A stretch of DNA of 34,609 bases from Candidatus Nanopelagicales bacterium (GCA_025456065.1 JALOLH010000023.1:1-34609); one strand, 5' to 3'. Counted from the stretch's first letter, positions 1 through 8,620 are shown. Numbers and translations are program-made. The notes: a model not told the origin generated them from the sequence alone.

Positions 1-126
1 TGAGGCGTGGACACACGCCCCCAGGCGCAGTCACCCCGTAAACCCGGCCCTGACCAGCACCGATACAACCCGGTCTGCCTACATGCTGCGGAACCCGGGG
101 TGCAGTGGCTCCCCAAGACCCGCAAG

Positions 127-1047
127 TCATCCCTCTCGCCTCGGGTCCCCCGGCCAGCTGGCGTCGGCCTCCTCGAGGGCCCGCAGGTAGGTGACCTCGA
201 TCGAGACCGTGCCGTCCTGCTGGGCCTCGCTGATCCAGTCGACGGGCATGACCTCGTACCAGTCCTGCAGCAGTTCGGCTAGCTCGCGTCGGTCGGCGCG
301 TGTGACCCGGTGCAGGGGGATACGGCTCACGGCCCACTGGGTCAGCTCGGGATGGCCGGCGATCTCGATCAGCGCCGAGATCGCCCGCCGCTGGAACTCC
401 GGCGGGACACCATGCAGTTCCGTGGCGGCCGCCCACGCCGACAGCTCGTCCATGGCCACCAGCACCAGGCCCCAGTAGGCCTCGTCCTCGACGTGGCGGT
501 CGAGGTAGGTGCCTGCGAGGTTCACCGTCCAGCGAGGCCCGAAGGCGCGCACCCCCGCGCGCACCATGCGCTCCAGGACGCCCCCCCGCAGTCGCATCCG
601 GGCGGCCTGATCGAGTGTCTCGGTGGCGCGGCGTCGCACACGAAGTGGTGCCAGTGCCGGCGCCGTGTCCTCCCAGGCCGCGATGACCGCGACCAGTCGG
701 ACCACCTCATCCGCGTGGTCGACGCGCGACGCCAGGAAGCCCCGTGCTCCCGCGACGCCACTCGGCGTTCGGAGCAGGAGCCCCGGGTGCTCGTCGAACA
801 GCCGCTCGATCTCGTTCGCCGCCTCCCCTGCGCGATGGACCAGGCCGCCGGGGTCATCACGCGGGTCCGGCGAGGAGGTGAAGGCGTCGTCCAGCGCCTC
901 CAACATGCTCAGCACGAGCTCGTTGACCCAGCCCTCGGCCTCCTCTGGGGTGATGAGCCCGTTGCTGAGGTGCTCGAGCACGGCCCGGCACTTCCCGACC
1001 GTCTCGGTGACGGCCAGCTCTGCCGCCTCGTAGACCTCGATCGCCAA
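127..1047 (-). CDS. Hypothetical helical protein
   Basis: I do not recognise this 306-residue protein. It is largely alpha-helical, acidic and soluble, with no signal peptide, membrane segment or catalytic motif I can name. The middle (about residues 60-150) is rich in Glu, Arg and Ala. The C-terminal third carries aromatic residues (WISEAQQDG, QDWYEV) that look like a real folded domain. The start is chosen by the ribosome binding site: GGGAGGAG at 1053-1060 lies five to six bases before a TTG at 1047. A GTG at 1062 would add five residues but has no such site. The gene points toward the window's left edge with 126 unassigned bases beyond it, and it diverges from the diguanylate cyclase gene. 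Codon use is normal for the window, so it is very likely expressed; the function is unknown. Confidence 0.7.
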   Translation of the reverse strand: MAIEVYEAAELAVTETVGKCRAVLEHLSNGLITPEEAEGWVNELVLSMLEALDDAFTSSPDPRDDPGGLVHRAGEAANEIERLFDEHPGLLLRTPSGVAGARGFLASRVDHADEVVRLVAVIAAWEDTAPALAPLRVRRRATETLDQAARMRLRGGVLERMVRAGVRAFGPRWTVNLAGTYLDRHVEDEAYWGLVLVAMDELSAWAAATELHGVPPEFQRRAISALIEIAGHPELTQWAVSRIPLHRVTRADRRELAELLQDWYEVMPVDWISEAQQDGTVSIEVTYLRALEEADASWPGDPRREG

Positions 1048-1288
1048 CGTCGCTCCTCCCACTTCCGCATCGTCGCAGCGGTGGCCCCCACGCAGCCGAG
1101 CCCAGCCTGCTCGGCTGCTGCGCCCGCCGTGGGCTCACCGATCCCACGACCGGCGTGGCTGGCGAGCGCATCAGCCCCGTCAGCCCCTGGCGACCGCCTC
1201 CGGCCTCGAGGCACTCCTCTGCGCTGCTCAAGTGCGCCGCGGCTCACGCCGATGCTCCCTGGAGCGCAGGTGTCTGACACGGACGGGG

Positions 1289-2424
1289 GTGCTCCGGTTG
1301 ACGCACGCTCACCCTCACCGGAGAGGCCAGCGGGCGTTGCTGCTCAACGGCCTGATCGGGCTCGCCGCTGCGATCCTCGCTGTCGCGGTCACCAGGCCCG
1401 TCGTCCCGTTTGGCGGGCCTGCGTTCGTGATCGCGATGATCGCAGCTGGGGCTGCGTGGCTCATGGACACCGCCCGTGTCCCGTGGGGCCCGGACCGTGC
1501 AGGACAGGCGCAGGTGGCGACAGCTGCGAACGCGGTGCTGTTCCCTGCGGCGATCCTGCTGCCAGTAGGGCTGTACGTGGCCGTGGCTGTCGCGGCGAGT
1601 GCGGCGTTCCTGACCCAGGGTCGAGGAGTGGTTCGCGCTCTCGGCAACGCCATCACGCTCGCTGGACGAGCGTGGCGGCGCTCGTCGCAGCGGGGACGGC
1701 CATGGTCTTCACCGAGGTGGTGATGATCGTGCATCTGGTCCGCGCGTGGGACGGGCTGGACGCCAAGGACCTGCCGTTGTGGTCCTGGCCGGAGCTCCGC
1801 CCGGAACTCCCGGAGGTGCTACTGGGAGCGGTGCTCTGCCTGCTCTTCCCGACCCCCGCGATGCTGCCGGTGGTCGTGCTCATCTGGTGGAGCCACGTGG
1901 CGCTGCGCCAGTTCGCGCAGGCGCGCGCGGCGGCGCGGGACGCCAAGACGGGGCTGCTGAGCTGGGTGGCGTTCGAACAGCTCGCGGACGCCGAGCTCGC
2001 CCGAGCTCGGCGCACCGGGAGCCCCGTTGCGATCCTCCTGATGGACCTGGACGGCTTGAAGTCCATCAACACCGAGCACGGGCATCTGGTCGGCGACCGC
2101 TGCATCCAGGCGATGGCCCGAGTGCTCTCCGAGCATGCCCGCGCTCAGGACCTTGTGGCACGGTTCGGCGGCGACGAGTTCGCCGTGCTGCTGCCGGACA
2201 CGGCCATAGCGGACGCCATGGTGGCCGCCGAGCGAGTCCGGGCGGCCACCGCCGCCAGCACGGTTCCTGCGATCGGGTCGGTGATATCGGTGTCGATCGG
2301 GGTCGCCCCAGGCGACAGCGCCCCCACCGCCCGCGGTGTCGTCGAGGTGGCTGACGCGGCCCTGCACCGCGCCAAGGCCAACAACCGCAACCAGGTGGTG
2401 CTGGCCGCTCAACTGGCCAGGTAG
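1289..2424 (+). CDS. Membrane-anchored diguanylate cyclase (GGDEF), apparent frameshift near 1667
   Basis: The product would make cyclic di-GMP from two GTP at the inner membrane. Seen: the C-terminal GGDEF domain has an intact active-site GGDEF (RFGGDEFAVLLP), the upstream DLDGLKSIN metal-binding strand, and an RAQD five residues before GGDEF, which fits the RxxD inhibitory c-di-GMP site. About five hydrophobic segments precede it. The N-terminal segments are read in the frame of 1289 up to about 1666. From about 1669 the hydrophobic sequence SVAALVAAGTAMVF and everything downstream, including GGDEF, is in another frame; one missing base near 1667 explains this. It may be a real broken gene or a sequencing deletion. 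The start is uncertain: GTG at 1289, GTG at 1232 or TTG at 1337. If the frames are separate genes, the cyclase half could begin at GTG 1672. Confidence 0.7.
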
Positions 2425-2438
2425 TCGCCACCGCGCTC

Positions 2439-4436
2439 CTACCCCAGGCGCAGCTGCGCCGTGACCGCCCGCACCACGTCCTCGTCGAGCTTGAGCACGC
2501 GCCGGTCGTAGGTGAGCAGGCCGTTCGTCTCGTCCTCCACGTCCGACAGCTGCGTGTAGACGCTGGCCGCCAGTCCGCGGGGGATCGCGGGGATCACCTG
2601 GCGCTCGTGCAGGGCGGTGAACGCCACGGCCAGCGCCGCGGCATCGGGGTACCGGCGGTAGCCGAACTCCCGCGGCGTCGAGGCGTGCTCGGGCAGGCGC
2701 AGCGAGTACCCGCCGTACTCGGTGAGCGCCAGCGCCCGGTGGGCCGTCGCCGCGCGCCGGCGGGGCGCCCGGAAGGGGCGGAAGTAGACGTGCAGGCTGG
2801 TGAGGTCGCCCGCGCCCTGGTCGTGCCACCCGCTGGCGTGGTCGACGGTGCGGGTCGGGTCCAGGGCCCGCACGCGGTCACAGACGGCTGCGGCGTCGAA
2901 CTGGCCCCACCCCTCGTTGAACGGCACCCACATGGCCAGCGACACGACGTTGCCGAGCAGCCGCACCGTCGCGTCGAGCTCGCCGAGCCAGTGCTCGCGC
3001 GCAGCGGCGTCCCCCCGGGCGAAACGTTCGTGTCGCCGATCGCTGAGCCTGGCCCGCGACGCCACGGCAGGCACGCTGATGACCGCGGGGTTGTACCGGC
3101 CCCCGCCGTTCACCATGTCCTGCCACACCAGCATCCCGAGCCGGTCGCAGTGGTGGTACCAGCGCAGCGGCTCGACCTTGATGTGCTTGCGCAGCATCGT
3201 GAACCCGAGGCGCCGCATCGTGCTGATGTCGTGGACGAGCGCGGCGTCGGCGGTTGCGGTGTAGCCGCCGTCGGACCAGTAGCCCTGGTCGAGCACCCCG
3301 GCGTGGAAGTACGGCGCGCCGTTGAGCAGCAGGCGCGGCAGCCCGGCGGCGTCCGGGCCGAGGCCGAACGTGCGCAGGCCCGCGTAGCTGCGGACCACGT
3401 CCGCGCCGGCGCGGACCTCCACGTCGTGGAGGAACGGGTCCTCCGGCGACCAGCGCCGGGCGTGCGGCAGGCTCAGCACGAGCGGCTCGCCGGCGGCTCC
3501 CCGGACCCGCGCCAGCTCCACGCCCTCGGCCCGGACGACGACCTCGACCGGCAGCGACGCGCCGACCGGCAGCGACGTGCCCACGGGCAGCGCCCCCGCG
3601 GGCGGGGTCCCACCCGCCCGCTGCGCCCCCCCAGCCCCGGCCACGTGGACGACCACGCGCAGCCGCTCGGCGCCCGGGCGGCGCGGCTCCGGGCCGAGGT
3701 CCGGCACCAGCTCCAGCCGTTCGACCCACTGGGCCGGGGCGGCCTCGAGCCACACGGTCTGCCAGATCCCCGACTGCGGGGTGTACCAGATGCCGCCGTG
3801 CGCCAGGCGCTGCTTGCCGCGCGAGAGGTGCCCGGTGTCGGAGGGGTCGCGCACGACCACCCGCAGCTCCTCCTCGCCGCCGGTGAGCACGTCGGTGACG
3901 TCGGCGGTGAACGGCAGGTACCCGCCGACGTGCTCGGCCACGACCGAGCCGTTCACCAGGACCCGGCACCACTGGTCGACCGCGCCGAAGTGCAGCAGCA
4001 CCCGGCCGTCGGGCTCGGGCCGGAACCCGGGTGGCAGCGAGAACGTCCGCCGGTAGTGCAGGACGTCCTCGGGCCGCACGAGCCGGCGCACGCCGGACAG
4101 CAGCGTCTCCGGGGAGAACGGCACGACGATCGGCCCGTCGAAGCCGTCCGGCGCGGGCAGCTCCTCACCGGGCCGGATCGCGTACTGCCAGCGTCCGTTG
4201 AGGCTCAGCCACGCGTCGCGCACCAGTTGCGGGCGCGGGTGCTCGGGCAGCGGACAGGCCGGGTCGAGCGGTCCCGACGCCGGTTCCCGGGAGCGGTCCG
4301 GGTCGGGCGCCGTGGCGGCGCAGCGCGAGGATCGGGAGCACGGCGAGCACGGCCACCACGGCTGCGGCGACGAAGATGCCGGCGCTGGGCACCTGCTTGA
4401 CCTGGCCGAGGTCCTCGTAGGTCTGGTCGGCCTCAC
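2439..4436 (-). CDS. Glycoside hydrolase family 2 (beta-galactosidase/beta-glucuronidase-like)
   Basis: A retaining beta-glycosidase that probably removes terminal beta-linked sugars. Counting from the frame opening at 4436, the family match begins near residue 65. It has the GH2 order: jelly-roll sugar-binding domain (about 70-235), immunoglobulin-like domain (about 237-360) and TIM barrel (about 361-660). The acid/base Glu is in FNEGWGQ (E508) and the nucleophile in LTEYGGYSL (E573). No signal peptide is visible, so it is probably cytoplasmic and uses sugars imported by the adjoining MFS transporter. The Ig-like domain holds a short repeat of LPVG(T/A)S, an unusual low-complexity insert. 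The start is unresolved: residues 1-60 overlap the transporter and do not look coding, and no ATG, GTG or TTG lies between 4436 and a GTG at 4223, which would cut into conserved sequence. Substrate cannot be read from sequence. Confidence 0.85.
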   Translation of the reverse strand: MRPTRPTRTSARSSRCPAPASSSPQPWWPCSPCSRSSRCAATAPDPDRSREPASGPLDPACPLPEHPRPQLVRDAWLSLNGRWQYAIRPGEELPAPDGFDGPIVVPFSPETLLSGVRRLVRPEDVLHYRRTFSLPPGFRPEPDGRVLLHFGAVDQWCRVLVNGSVVAEHVGGYLPFTADVTDVLTGGEEELRVVVRDPSDTGHLSRGKQRLAHGGIWYTPQSGIWQTVWLEAAPAQWVERLELVPDLGPEPRRPGAERLRVVVHVAGAGGAQRAGGTPPAGALPVGTSLPVGASLPVEVVVRAEGVELARVRGAAGEPLVLSLPHARRWSPEDPFLHDVEVRAGADVVRSYAGLRTFGLGPDAAGLPRLLLNGAPYFHAGVLDQGYWSDGGYTATADAALVHDISTMRRLGFTMLRKHIKVEPLRWYHHCDRLGMLVWQDMVNGGGRYNPAVISVPAVASRARLSDRRHERFARGDAAAREHWLGELDATVRLLGNVVSLAMWVPFNEGWGQFDAAAVCDRVRALDPTRTVDHASGWHDQGAGDLTSLHVYFRPFRAPRRRAATAHRALALTEYGGYSLRLPEHASTPREFGYRRYPDAAALAVAFTALHERQVIPAIPRGLAASVYTQLSDVEDETNGLLTYDRRVLKLDEDVVRAVTAQLRLG

Positions 4437-5577
4437 TGATGACCGCGGCCCCCAGGGCGGGACCCAGCACCATGGGCACCAGCACGAAGAACACCATCCG
4501 CAGGCCCTGGATCGCGCCGACCCGGTCGGCCGGCGTGTGGTCGCGCACGGTCGCGTTCACGGCCGCCGAGCTCACCAGGAACCCGCTGAAGACGACGAGG
4601 CCGGCTCCGATGACGGGCACGAGGTCGCGCGCCACCGCCATGAGCAGCAGGCCCACGACGTACACGCCGAGCGCGGGCAGCATCGCGCGCACCTTGCCGA
4701 CGTGGTCGATGACCCGGCCGCCGAGCACGCCGACGAGCGCCGAGCCGCCCAGCACCACCGCGAGCACGAGGGCGTAGGCCTCGATCTGCAGGGTGTACTG
4801 CACGTAGATCAGCACGTAGGGCAGGAACACCTGCGAGGAGATCCCGATCACGGCAAGCGTCACCAGCGACAGCAGCAGGCCGGGGTTGCGGCGCACCTCC
4901 TCCGGATGCAGGGAGGCCAGCATGGCCCGCAGCGAGGAGCCCTCGGTGGGCACCAGGTCGGCGGCGTCGGCGACCAGGAACCAGGCGGCCACGCCGGCGA
5001 CCACCATCACCGCCCCGATCAGCACGAAGAACGCCGCCCAGTCGCCGGCCCGGGTCATGGGGTCCAGGGCCCCGAAGACGAGCAGCATCGACACCAGCGG
5101 CATCACCTGCAGCACGCCGTCCACCCGCCCGCGGTTGCCCACCTCGGTGGTGTCGGTGACCCACGCGTTGAACGCCGCGTCGTTGGCGCCGGCGCCCAGG
5201 AAGCTCATCACCGCGTCCACCACGATGATCACCACCACGGCGGCGCCGACCGCCCCCGCGAACGGCACCAGCCGCGCGACGTTCTCGGGGCTGACCAGCC
5301 CGAACGCCATCGTCGACAGGCCCCACAGCACGTAGCCGACCGCGATGAAGACGCGCCGCCGGCCCACCCGGTCGCTCCACGCCCCCACCAGGAACGCGGC
5401 GGTCGTGGCAGTGATCGCGCTCACGGCGACCATGGCCGCGATGGCTCCGGGGGAGTCGGTGATCGTCTCGTAGACGAACAGGTTCAGGTAGAGGTTCTCG
5501 ATGGTCCAGGCCACCTGGCCGGCGAGGCCGACGAGGACGATGGCCCACCAGCTGCGCGCCGGCAACGGCTGCTGCAT
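4165..5577 (-). CDS. MFS transporter
   Basis: A 12-helix-type major facilitator permease. Seen: hydrophobic helices from residue 8 onward, and the family's loop motif GAWSDRVGRRR between helices 2 and 3, needed for conformational switching. ATG 5577 is chosen because AGGAGGTCCC lies directly upstream; the longer reading frame (to 5727) adds a non-coding-like tail. The last helix ends around LPILALRRHG. The remaining 50 or so residues up to the stop are Pro/Ala/Arg-rich and overlap the beginning of the GH2 gene in a different frame. That tail is unusual for the family and suggests a lost stop codon or an indel. With the GH2 enzyme behind it in the same direction, the likely job is import of a glycoside or sugar; this is inferred from context only. 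Confidence 0.85.
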   Translation of the reverse strand: MQQPLPARSWWAIVLVGLAGQVAWTIENLYLNLFVYETITDSPGAIAAMVAVSAITATTAAFLVGAWSDRVGRRRVFIAVGYVLWGLSTMAFGLVSPENVARLVPFAGAVGAAVVVIIVVDAVMSFLGAGANDAAFNAWVTDTTEVGNRGRVDGVLQVMPLVSMLLVFGALDPMTRAGDWAAFFVLIGAVMVVAGVAAWFLVADAADLVPTEGSSLRAMLASLHPEEVRRNPGLLLSLVTLAVIGISSQVFLPYVLIYVQYTLQIEAYALVLAVVLGGSALVGVLGGRVIDHVGKVRAMLPALGVYVVGLLLMAVARDLVPVIGAGLVVFSGFLVSSAAVNATVRDHTPADRVGAIQGLRMVFFVLVPMVLGPALGAAVISEADQTYEDLGQVKQVPSAGIFVAAAVVAVLAVLPILALRRHGARPGPLPGTGVGTARPGLSAARAPAPATGARRVAEPQRTLAVRDPAR

Positions 5578-5694
5578 GGGACCTCCTCGTCGGGCGGCAC
5601 CCGCCCTGGCGGCGCCTCGATGGTAGGCGCCCGGAGGCAGCGTTCGGCGGTCGGGACGGTCCGCGCCCGGCTGCCCCCGCTGCGAGCACTCCCG

Positions 5695-5700
5695 TACATT
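5695..5700 (+). promoter_or_regulatory. Candidate -10 box (TACATT) placed for a leaderless start
   Basis: TACATT fits TANNNT and ends exactly six bases before the ATG at 5707, the spacing expected when transcription begins at or next to the start codon. No clear -35 is visible. Its presence is the main support for the small gene that follows. Confidence 0.4.
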
Positions 5701-5706
5701 CGCCGG

Positions 5707-6204
5707 ATGCGTCCGCTCCTGGTGCATGCAGCCCTGCTCGTGATGCTGCTCGTGGGCGTCCTCGCCGTCGTGGCCGGGGAGGCCGACGACTCACCCGGAC
5801 TGCAGGGCCTCGGCGTGCTGGTGGCGATCGGCGCCGTCGTGCTGGCGTGGCGCCAGCATCGGCGACCTGTCGAGGCCCAGCGCACCACGGCCGTCCCCCG
5901 AGCCCGTCAGCCGCCGTCGCCCGAGCGGCTGGCCCCAGCCCCCGCCCGCTCCCGCTCCGCCTGCTGGCGCAGCGCCCGGCCCTCCTCGATGCGCTCCTCG
6001 GCCTTGCGCTGGTTCTCCTCGGACTTCGTCGCGTCCTTCGGCGGCAGCTGGATCGTCTCCTCGGCCTCGATGCCGGCCTGCAGCTGCCGGGAGCGCTCGA
6101 GCTCGGCGTCCACCTCGGCGCCGAACAGCAGCGCGAGGTTCGTGATCCACAGCCACAGCAGGAACACGATCACGCCGGCCAGCGCCCCGTACGTGCGGTT
6201 GTAG
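5707..6204 (+). CDS. Possible small two-helix membrane protein
   Basis: Not recognised. The first 52 residues form two convincing transmembrane helices (LLVMLLVGVLAVVAGEA and GLGVLVAIGAVVLAWRQ) followed by a positively charged end (RQHRR), the pattern of small bacterial membrane proteins. There is no Shine-Dalgarno site, but a TACATT box six bases upstream fits a leaderless start. The problem is the 3' end: no in-frame stop occurs until 6204, so the frame runs about 300 bases into the convergent yihY-type gene, and the residues after about 60 look non-coding. Either the true protein ends in an overlap or this is a chance frame. It sits between two leftward genes in a gap of 329 bases that otherwise holds nothing. 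Confidence 0.35.
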   Translation: MRPLLVHAALLVMLLVGVLAVVAGEADDSPGLQGLGVLVAIGAVVLAWRQHRRPVEAQRTTAVPRARQPPSPERLAPAPARSRSACWRSARPSSMRSSALRWFSSDFVASFGGSWIVSSASMPACSCRERSSSASTSAPNSSARFVIHSHSRNTITPASAPYVRL

Positions 6205-6998
6205 TTGCTGAAGTTCGAGACGTAGAAGCCGAACGCCAGCGAGGCCAGGATCCAGGTCACGATCGCGATGACGCTGCCGACGCTGATCCAGCGGAACTTC
6301 GGCTGCTGCACGTTGGGCGTGAAGTAGTACAGCACCGCGACCATCACCACCACGACCAGCAGGATGATCGGCCACTTCGCCCACGCGAACACCGTCTGCG
6401 CGGTCGACCCGATCCCGAGCGTCTCGCCGATGCCCTGGGCGACGGGGCCGCTGATGATGAGCCCGAACAGGACGATCGCGGCCATCACGATCAGGCCCAC
6501 GGTCACCGCGAGCAGCGCCGGGCGGCGCTTCCAGAACGGCCGCCCCTCGTCGACCTCGTAGACGCGGTTCAGCGCTCGTCCGAAGGCGCCCACGTAGCCC
6601 GAGGCCGACCACAGGGCCAGGGCCAGGCCGAGCACGAGGGACAGCCCCGCGCCGCCGGAGTCCACCAGCCCGCGGATGACCTCCTCCACCTGTTCGGGCA
6701 CCGCGCTGCCGCCCACCGAGCGCACCAGCTCGAGGATCTGCTCCACCGAGTCCTCGCCCTGCCCGAACACGCCGAGCAGCGAGACCAGTGCCAGCAGGGC
6801 CGGGAACACGGCGAGCACCGAGTAGTGCGTCAGCGCGGCGGCGAGGTCGAGGCACTCGTCCTCCTGGAACTCCGCGGCTGCGCTCTTCGCCGTGAACTTC
6901 CATGAGGGCGGGGCGATCTCCGTGGGGCTGTCGGGCTTGCCGGGATGGTCGGGGTCGGGGGCGGCGTGCGCCTTCTCGGTCGTGGTGTCGTCGGCCAT
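5907..6998 (-). CDS. YihY/BrkB-family inner membrane protein
   Basis: A 363-residue member of the YihY/virulence factor BrkB family. The molecular function is not settled in the literature, and the old 'ribonuclease BN' label is considered wrong. Seen: the family opening in which an amphipathic segment precedes the first helix (DECLDLAAALTHYSVLAVFPALLAL), about six membrane helices, the central ALWSASGYVGAFGRALNRVYEV and the conserved late segment NRTYGALAGVIVFLLWLW. The tail (about 310-363) is a charged, coiled-coil-like Glu/Arg/Gln stretch likely to be cytoplasmic. ATG 6998 is chosen because GGAGGAGG lies eight bases upstream; the frame continues to 7151 without coding character. It follows the P450 gene in the same direction after a 184-base gap, so it probably has its own promoter. 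Confidence 0.88.
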   Translation of the reverse strand: MADDTTTEKAHAAPDPDHPGKPDSPTEIAPPSWKFTAKSAAAEFQEDECLDLAAALTHYSVLAVFPALLALVSLLGVFGQGEDSVEQILELVRSVGGSAVPEQVEEVIRGLVDSGGAGLSLVLGLALALWSASGYVGAFGRALNRVYEVDEGRPFWKRRPALLAVTVGLIVMAAIVLFGLIISGPVAQGIGETLGIGSTAQTVFAWAKWPIILLVVVVMVAVLYYFTPNVQQPKFRWISVGSVIAIVTWILASLAFGFYVSNFSNYNRTYGALAGVIVFLLWLWITNLALLFGAEVDAELERSRQLQAGIEAEETIQLPPKDATKSEENQRKAEERIEEGRALRQQAERERAGAGASRSGDGG

Positions 6999-7182
6999 GG
7001 GGGCCACCTCCTCCTGGGTTCGCTCGGGCCCGCTCCACACGAAGCGTTCGATGGGCACGGTCGGCGCCGGGGGACGCTGGTGCACATCGACGCAGGCGGG
7101 GTTCGGTGCGCCGCTTGTCGGGGGCGCTACCCCGCCATCGGGGCGCGACACCCGAAGGCCGACCGGCCGAGCCCGGGCGGCG

Positions 7183-8454
7183 TCAGGCAGGCTGCTGGGT
7201 CACGGCGCTCAGCACCGGTCGGACGTCACGCAGGACGAAGCCATCCACGGGCTGGGCCGGCAGGCGGCGCATCCGCACCGCCAGGCTGCGCTCGGCCACC
7301 TCGTAGCGCAGCCGCCGCGCGAGGAAGGCCAGCGCGACGCCCATGAGGAGCACGGTGACCGGTTCGCCGGGGCAGCGGTGCCCGGTGGCCGGGTCCCCGC
7401 CGCCCTGGGGCACGAACGCGAACGCTCCCTGCTCGTCGGGGCGGTTGCGGTCCGGGTCGAAGTCCTCGGGCGCGTCCCACGAGCGGGCGTCGTGATCGGT
7501 CCCGTAGAGATCGAGCAGCACCCGGCGCCCCCGAGGGAGGCGCATGCCCCGCCACATGACGTCGTCGCGCACGCGCCCGGCCACGGCGGGGAAGAACGGC
7601 GCCTGGCGTCGCACCTCCTCGACGAACCGCAGCTCGGCCTCGCGGTCGTGCACCTGCAGCCGCTCGCGCCACTGCGGCTGCGTGGCCAGCGCGTGGGCCA
7701 GGTGCTGGACGTAGACCGAGACCGCGACGACGGGGCGCAGGACGTTGAGCAGCTCGACGGCGGCGACGCGCGAGGGGAGGAGCTCGCCACCGGGCTCGCG
7801 GTGCTCGGCCACGACGGCCAGCGCCGTTCCGGGCTCCGGTGCGAGCCGGCCGGACCGCACGGCCTCGACCAGCCCCGCCGCCCACCGGTCGGCCGTCGAC
7901 CGGGCCAGGCGCGCCAGCCAGTGCTTCGGGCCCACCGCGCCCGCGCCGTCGAAGAGCAGCGTGAGCTGCCTGGTCCGCAGGCGGACCTCGGACTCGGGCA
8001 ACGGCACGCCGGCCCAGCGGCAGGCGACGCGGGTGAGCAGCGCACGCGTGGCGCTCGCCAGGGGGAGCTCAGCCGTGCCGACCCACCCGGCGCTGGCGGC
8101 GGTCCACTCCTCCTGGGCGATGCGCTCGAGCCGGCGCAACGAGGCGTCGTCCATCAGCGAGAGGAACATCGCCTTGCGGTGCCGGTGCGCCGGCCCGTCG
8201 AGGCCCTGCACGCCGCCCTGCCCGAACAGCGTGCGCTGCAGCCGTCGGGGCGCCGCCCCCGCTCGCACGACGCGCTCCTCGTCGTAGAACAGCCGTGCGG
8301 CGTCCTCGCCGGTGAGCAGGATCGTGCGCTGGAGCAGCACCCGGGCGGCGAAGGCATCCGAGCCGTGTGCCCGCGCCCGGGTGGAGATGAACCGGTAGGG
8401 CGCCAGGAGCAGCGGCAGCGTGCTGTCGGGCAGGAGCTCGCGAGGCATGCGCAT
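7183..8454 (-). CDS. CYP152-type cytochrome P450 fatty-acid peroxygenase
   Basis: An H2O2-using P450 that hydroxylates fatty acids at the alpha or beta carbon without a reductase. It is 423 residues, close to BS-beta (CYP152A1, 417). Seen: heme-binding FVPQGGGDPATGHRCPGE with ligand Cys361; the helix K ExxR motif at 280-283; LLNVLRPVVAV with Arg240-Pro241 at the place of the CYP152 Arg-Pro pair that binds the substrate carboxylate; and LFGQGGVQGLDG with Gln83. In known CYP152 enzymes Gln here goes with hydroxylases and His with the decarboxylase OleT, so hydroxylation is predicted. There is no redox partner nearby, as expected for a peroxygenase. ATG 8454 has GGGGTAGGGG upstream; the second ATG at 8448 is also possible. 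The gene diverges from a secreted lysozyme-like gene across a short region with a perfect dyad. Confidence 0.93.
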   Translation of the reverse strand: MRMPRELLPDSTLPLLLAPYRFISTRARAHGSDAFAARVLLQRTILLTGEDAARLFYDEERVVRAGAAPRRLQRTLFGQGGVQGLDGPAHRHRKAMFLSLMDDASLRRLERIAQEEWTAASAGWVGTAELPLASATRALLTRVACRWAGVPLPESEVRLRTRQLTLLFDGAGAVGPKHWLARLARSTADRWAAGLVEAVRSGRLAPEPGTALAVVAEHREPGGELLPSRVAAVELLNVLRPVVAVSVYVQHLAHALATQPQWRERLQVHDREAELRFVEEVRRQAPFFPAVAGRVRDDVMWRGMRLPRGRRVLLDLYGTDHDARSWDAPEDFDPDRNRPDEQGAFAFVPQGGGDPATGHRCPGEPVTVLLMGVALAFLARRLRYEVAERSLAVRMRRLPAQPVDGFVLRDVRPVLSAVTQQPA

Positions 8455-8556
8455 GACGTCCCCTACCCCTCGCTCCGGTCGGCGTACCCGGTGGCAGCCC
8501 GGCCGAGCCCCGGTCGAGCGATCACCAGGTGGCTCGCCGAGCACGGATCGCCCTGG

Positions 8557-8574
8557 CTGTGAGGCACCTCACAG
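8557..8574. promoter_or_regulatory. Perfect 18-bp dyad between divergent genes
   Basis: CTGTGAGG and CCTCACAG flank a two-base CA spacer with no mismatch. It lies in the 166-base gap between the divergent P450 and lysozyme-like genes, where no terminator is needed, so an operator or 5'-leader hairpin is more likely. No -10 box is obvious beside it, so which gene it serves is open. Confidence 0.5.
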
Positions 8575-8620
8575 GAGTGCTGGGGTTTCGTTCCGCGGGG
8601 TCGAGGGCATCCCGTCGGGC

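Noticed and set aside
1640-1680. Programmed frameshifting in the diguanylate cyclase gene
   Set aside because: No slippery heptamer or homopolymer run and no clear stimulatory hairpin after the site; an indel is simpler.
2607-4400. A 597-codon plus-strand frame opposite the GH2 gene
   Set aside because: Antisense shadow; the GH2 frame has both catalytic glutamates and domain order.
7183-8454. OleT-type alkene-forming decarboxylase
   Set aside because: The position that is His in OleT is Gln here (GGVQGLDG), as in hydroxylating CYP152 enzymes.
8455-8620. A c-di-AMP or other riboswitch before the lysozyme-like gene, as seen before some rpf genes
   Set aside because: The gap is only 166 bases and I could not find the conserved core; only the 18-base dyad stands out.
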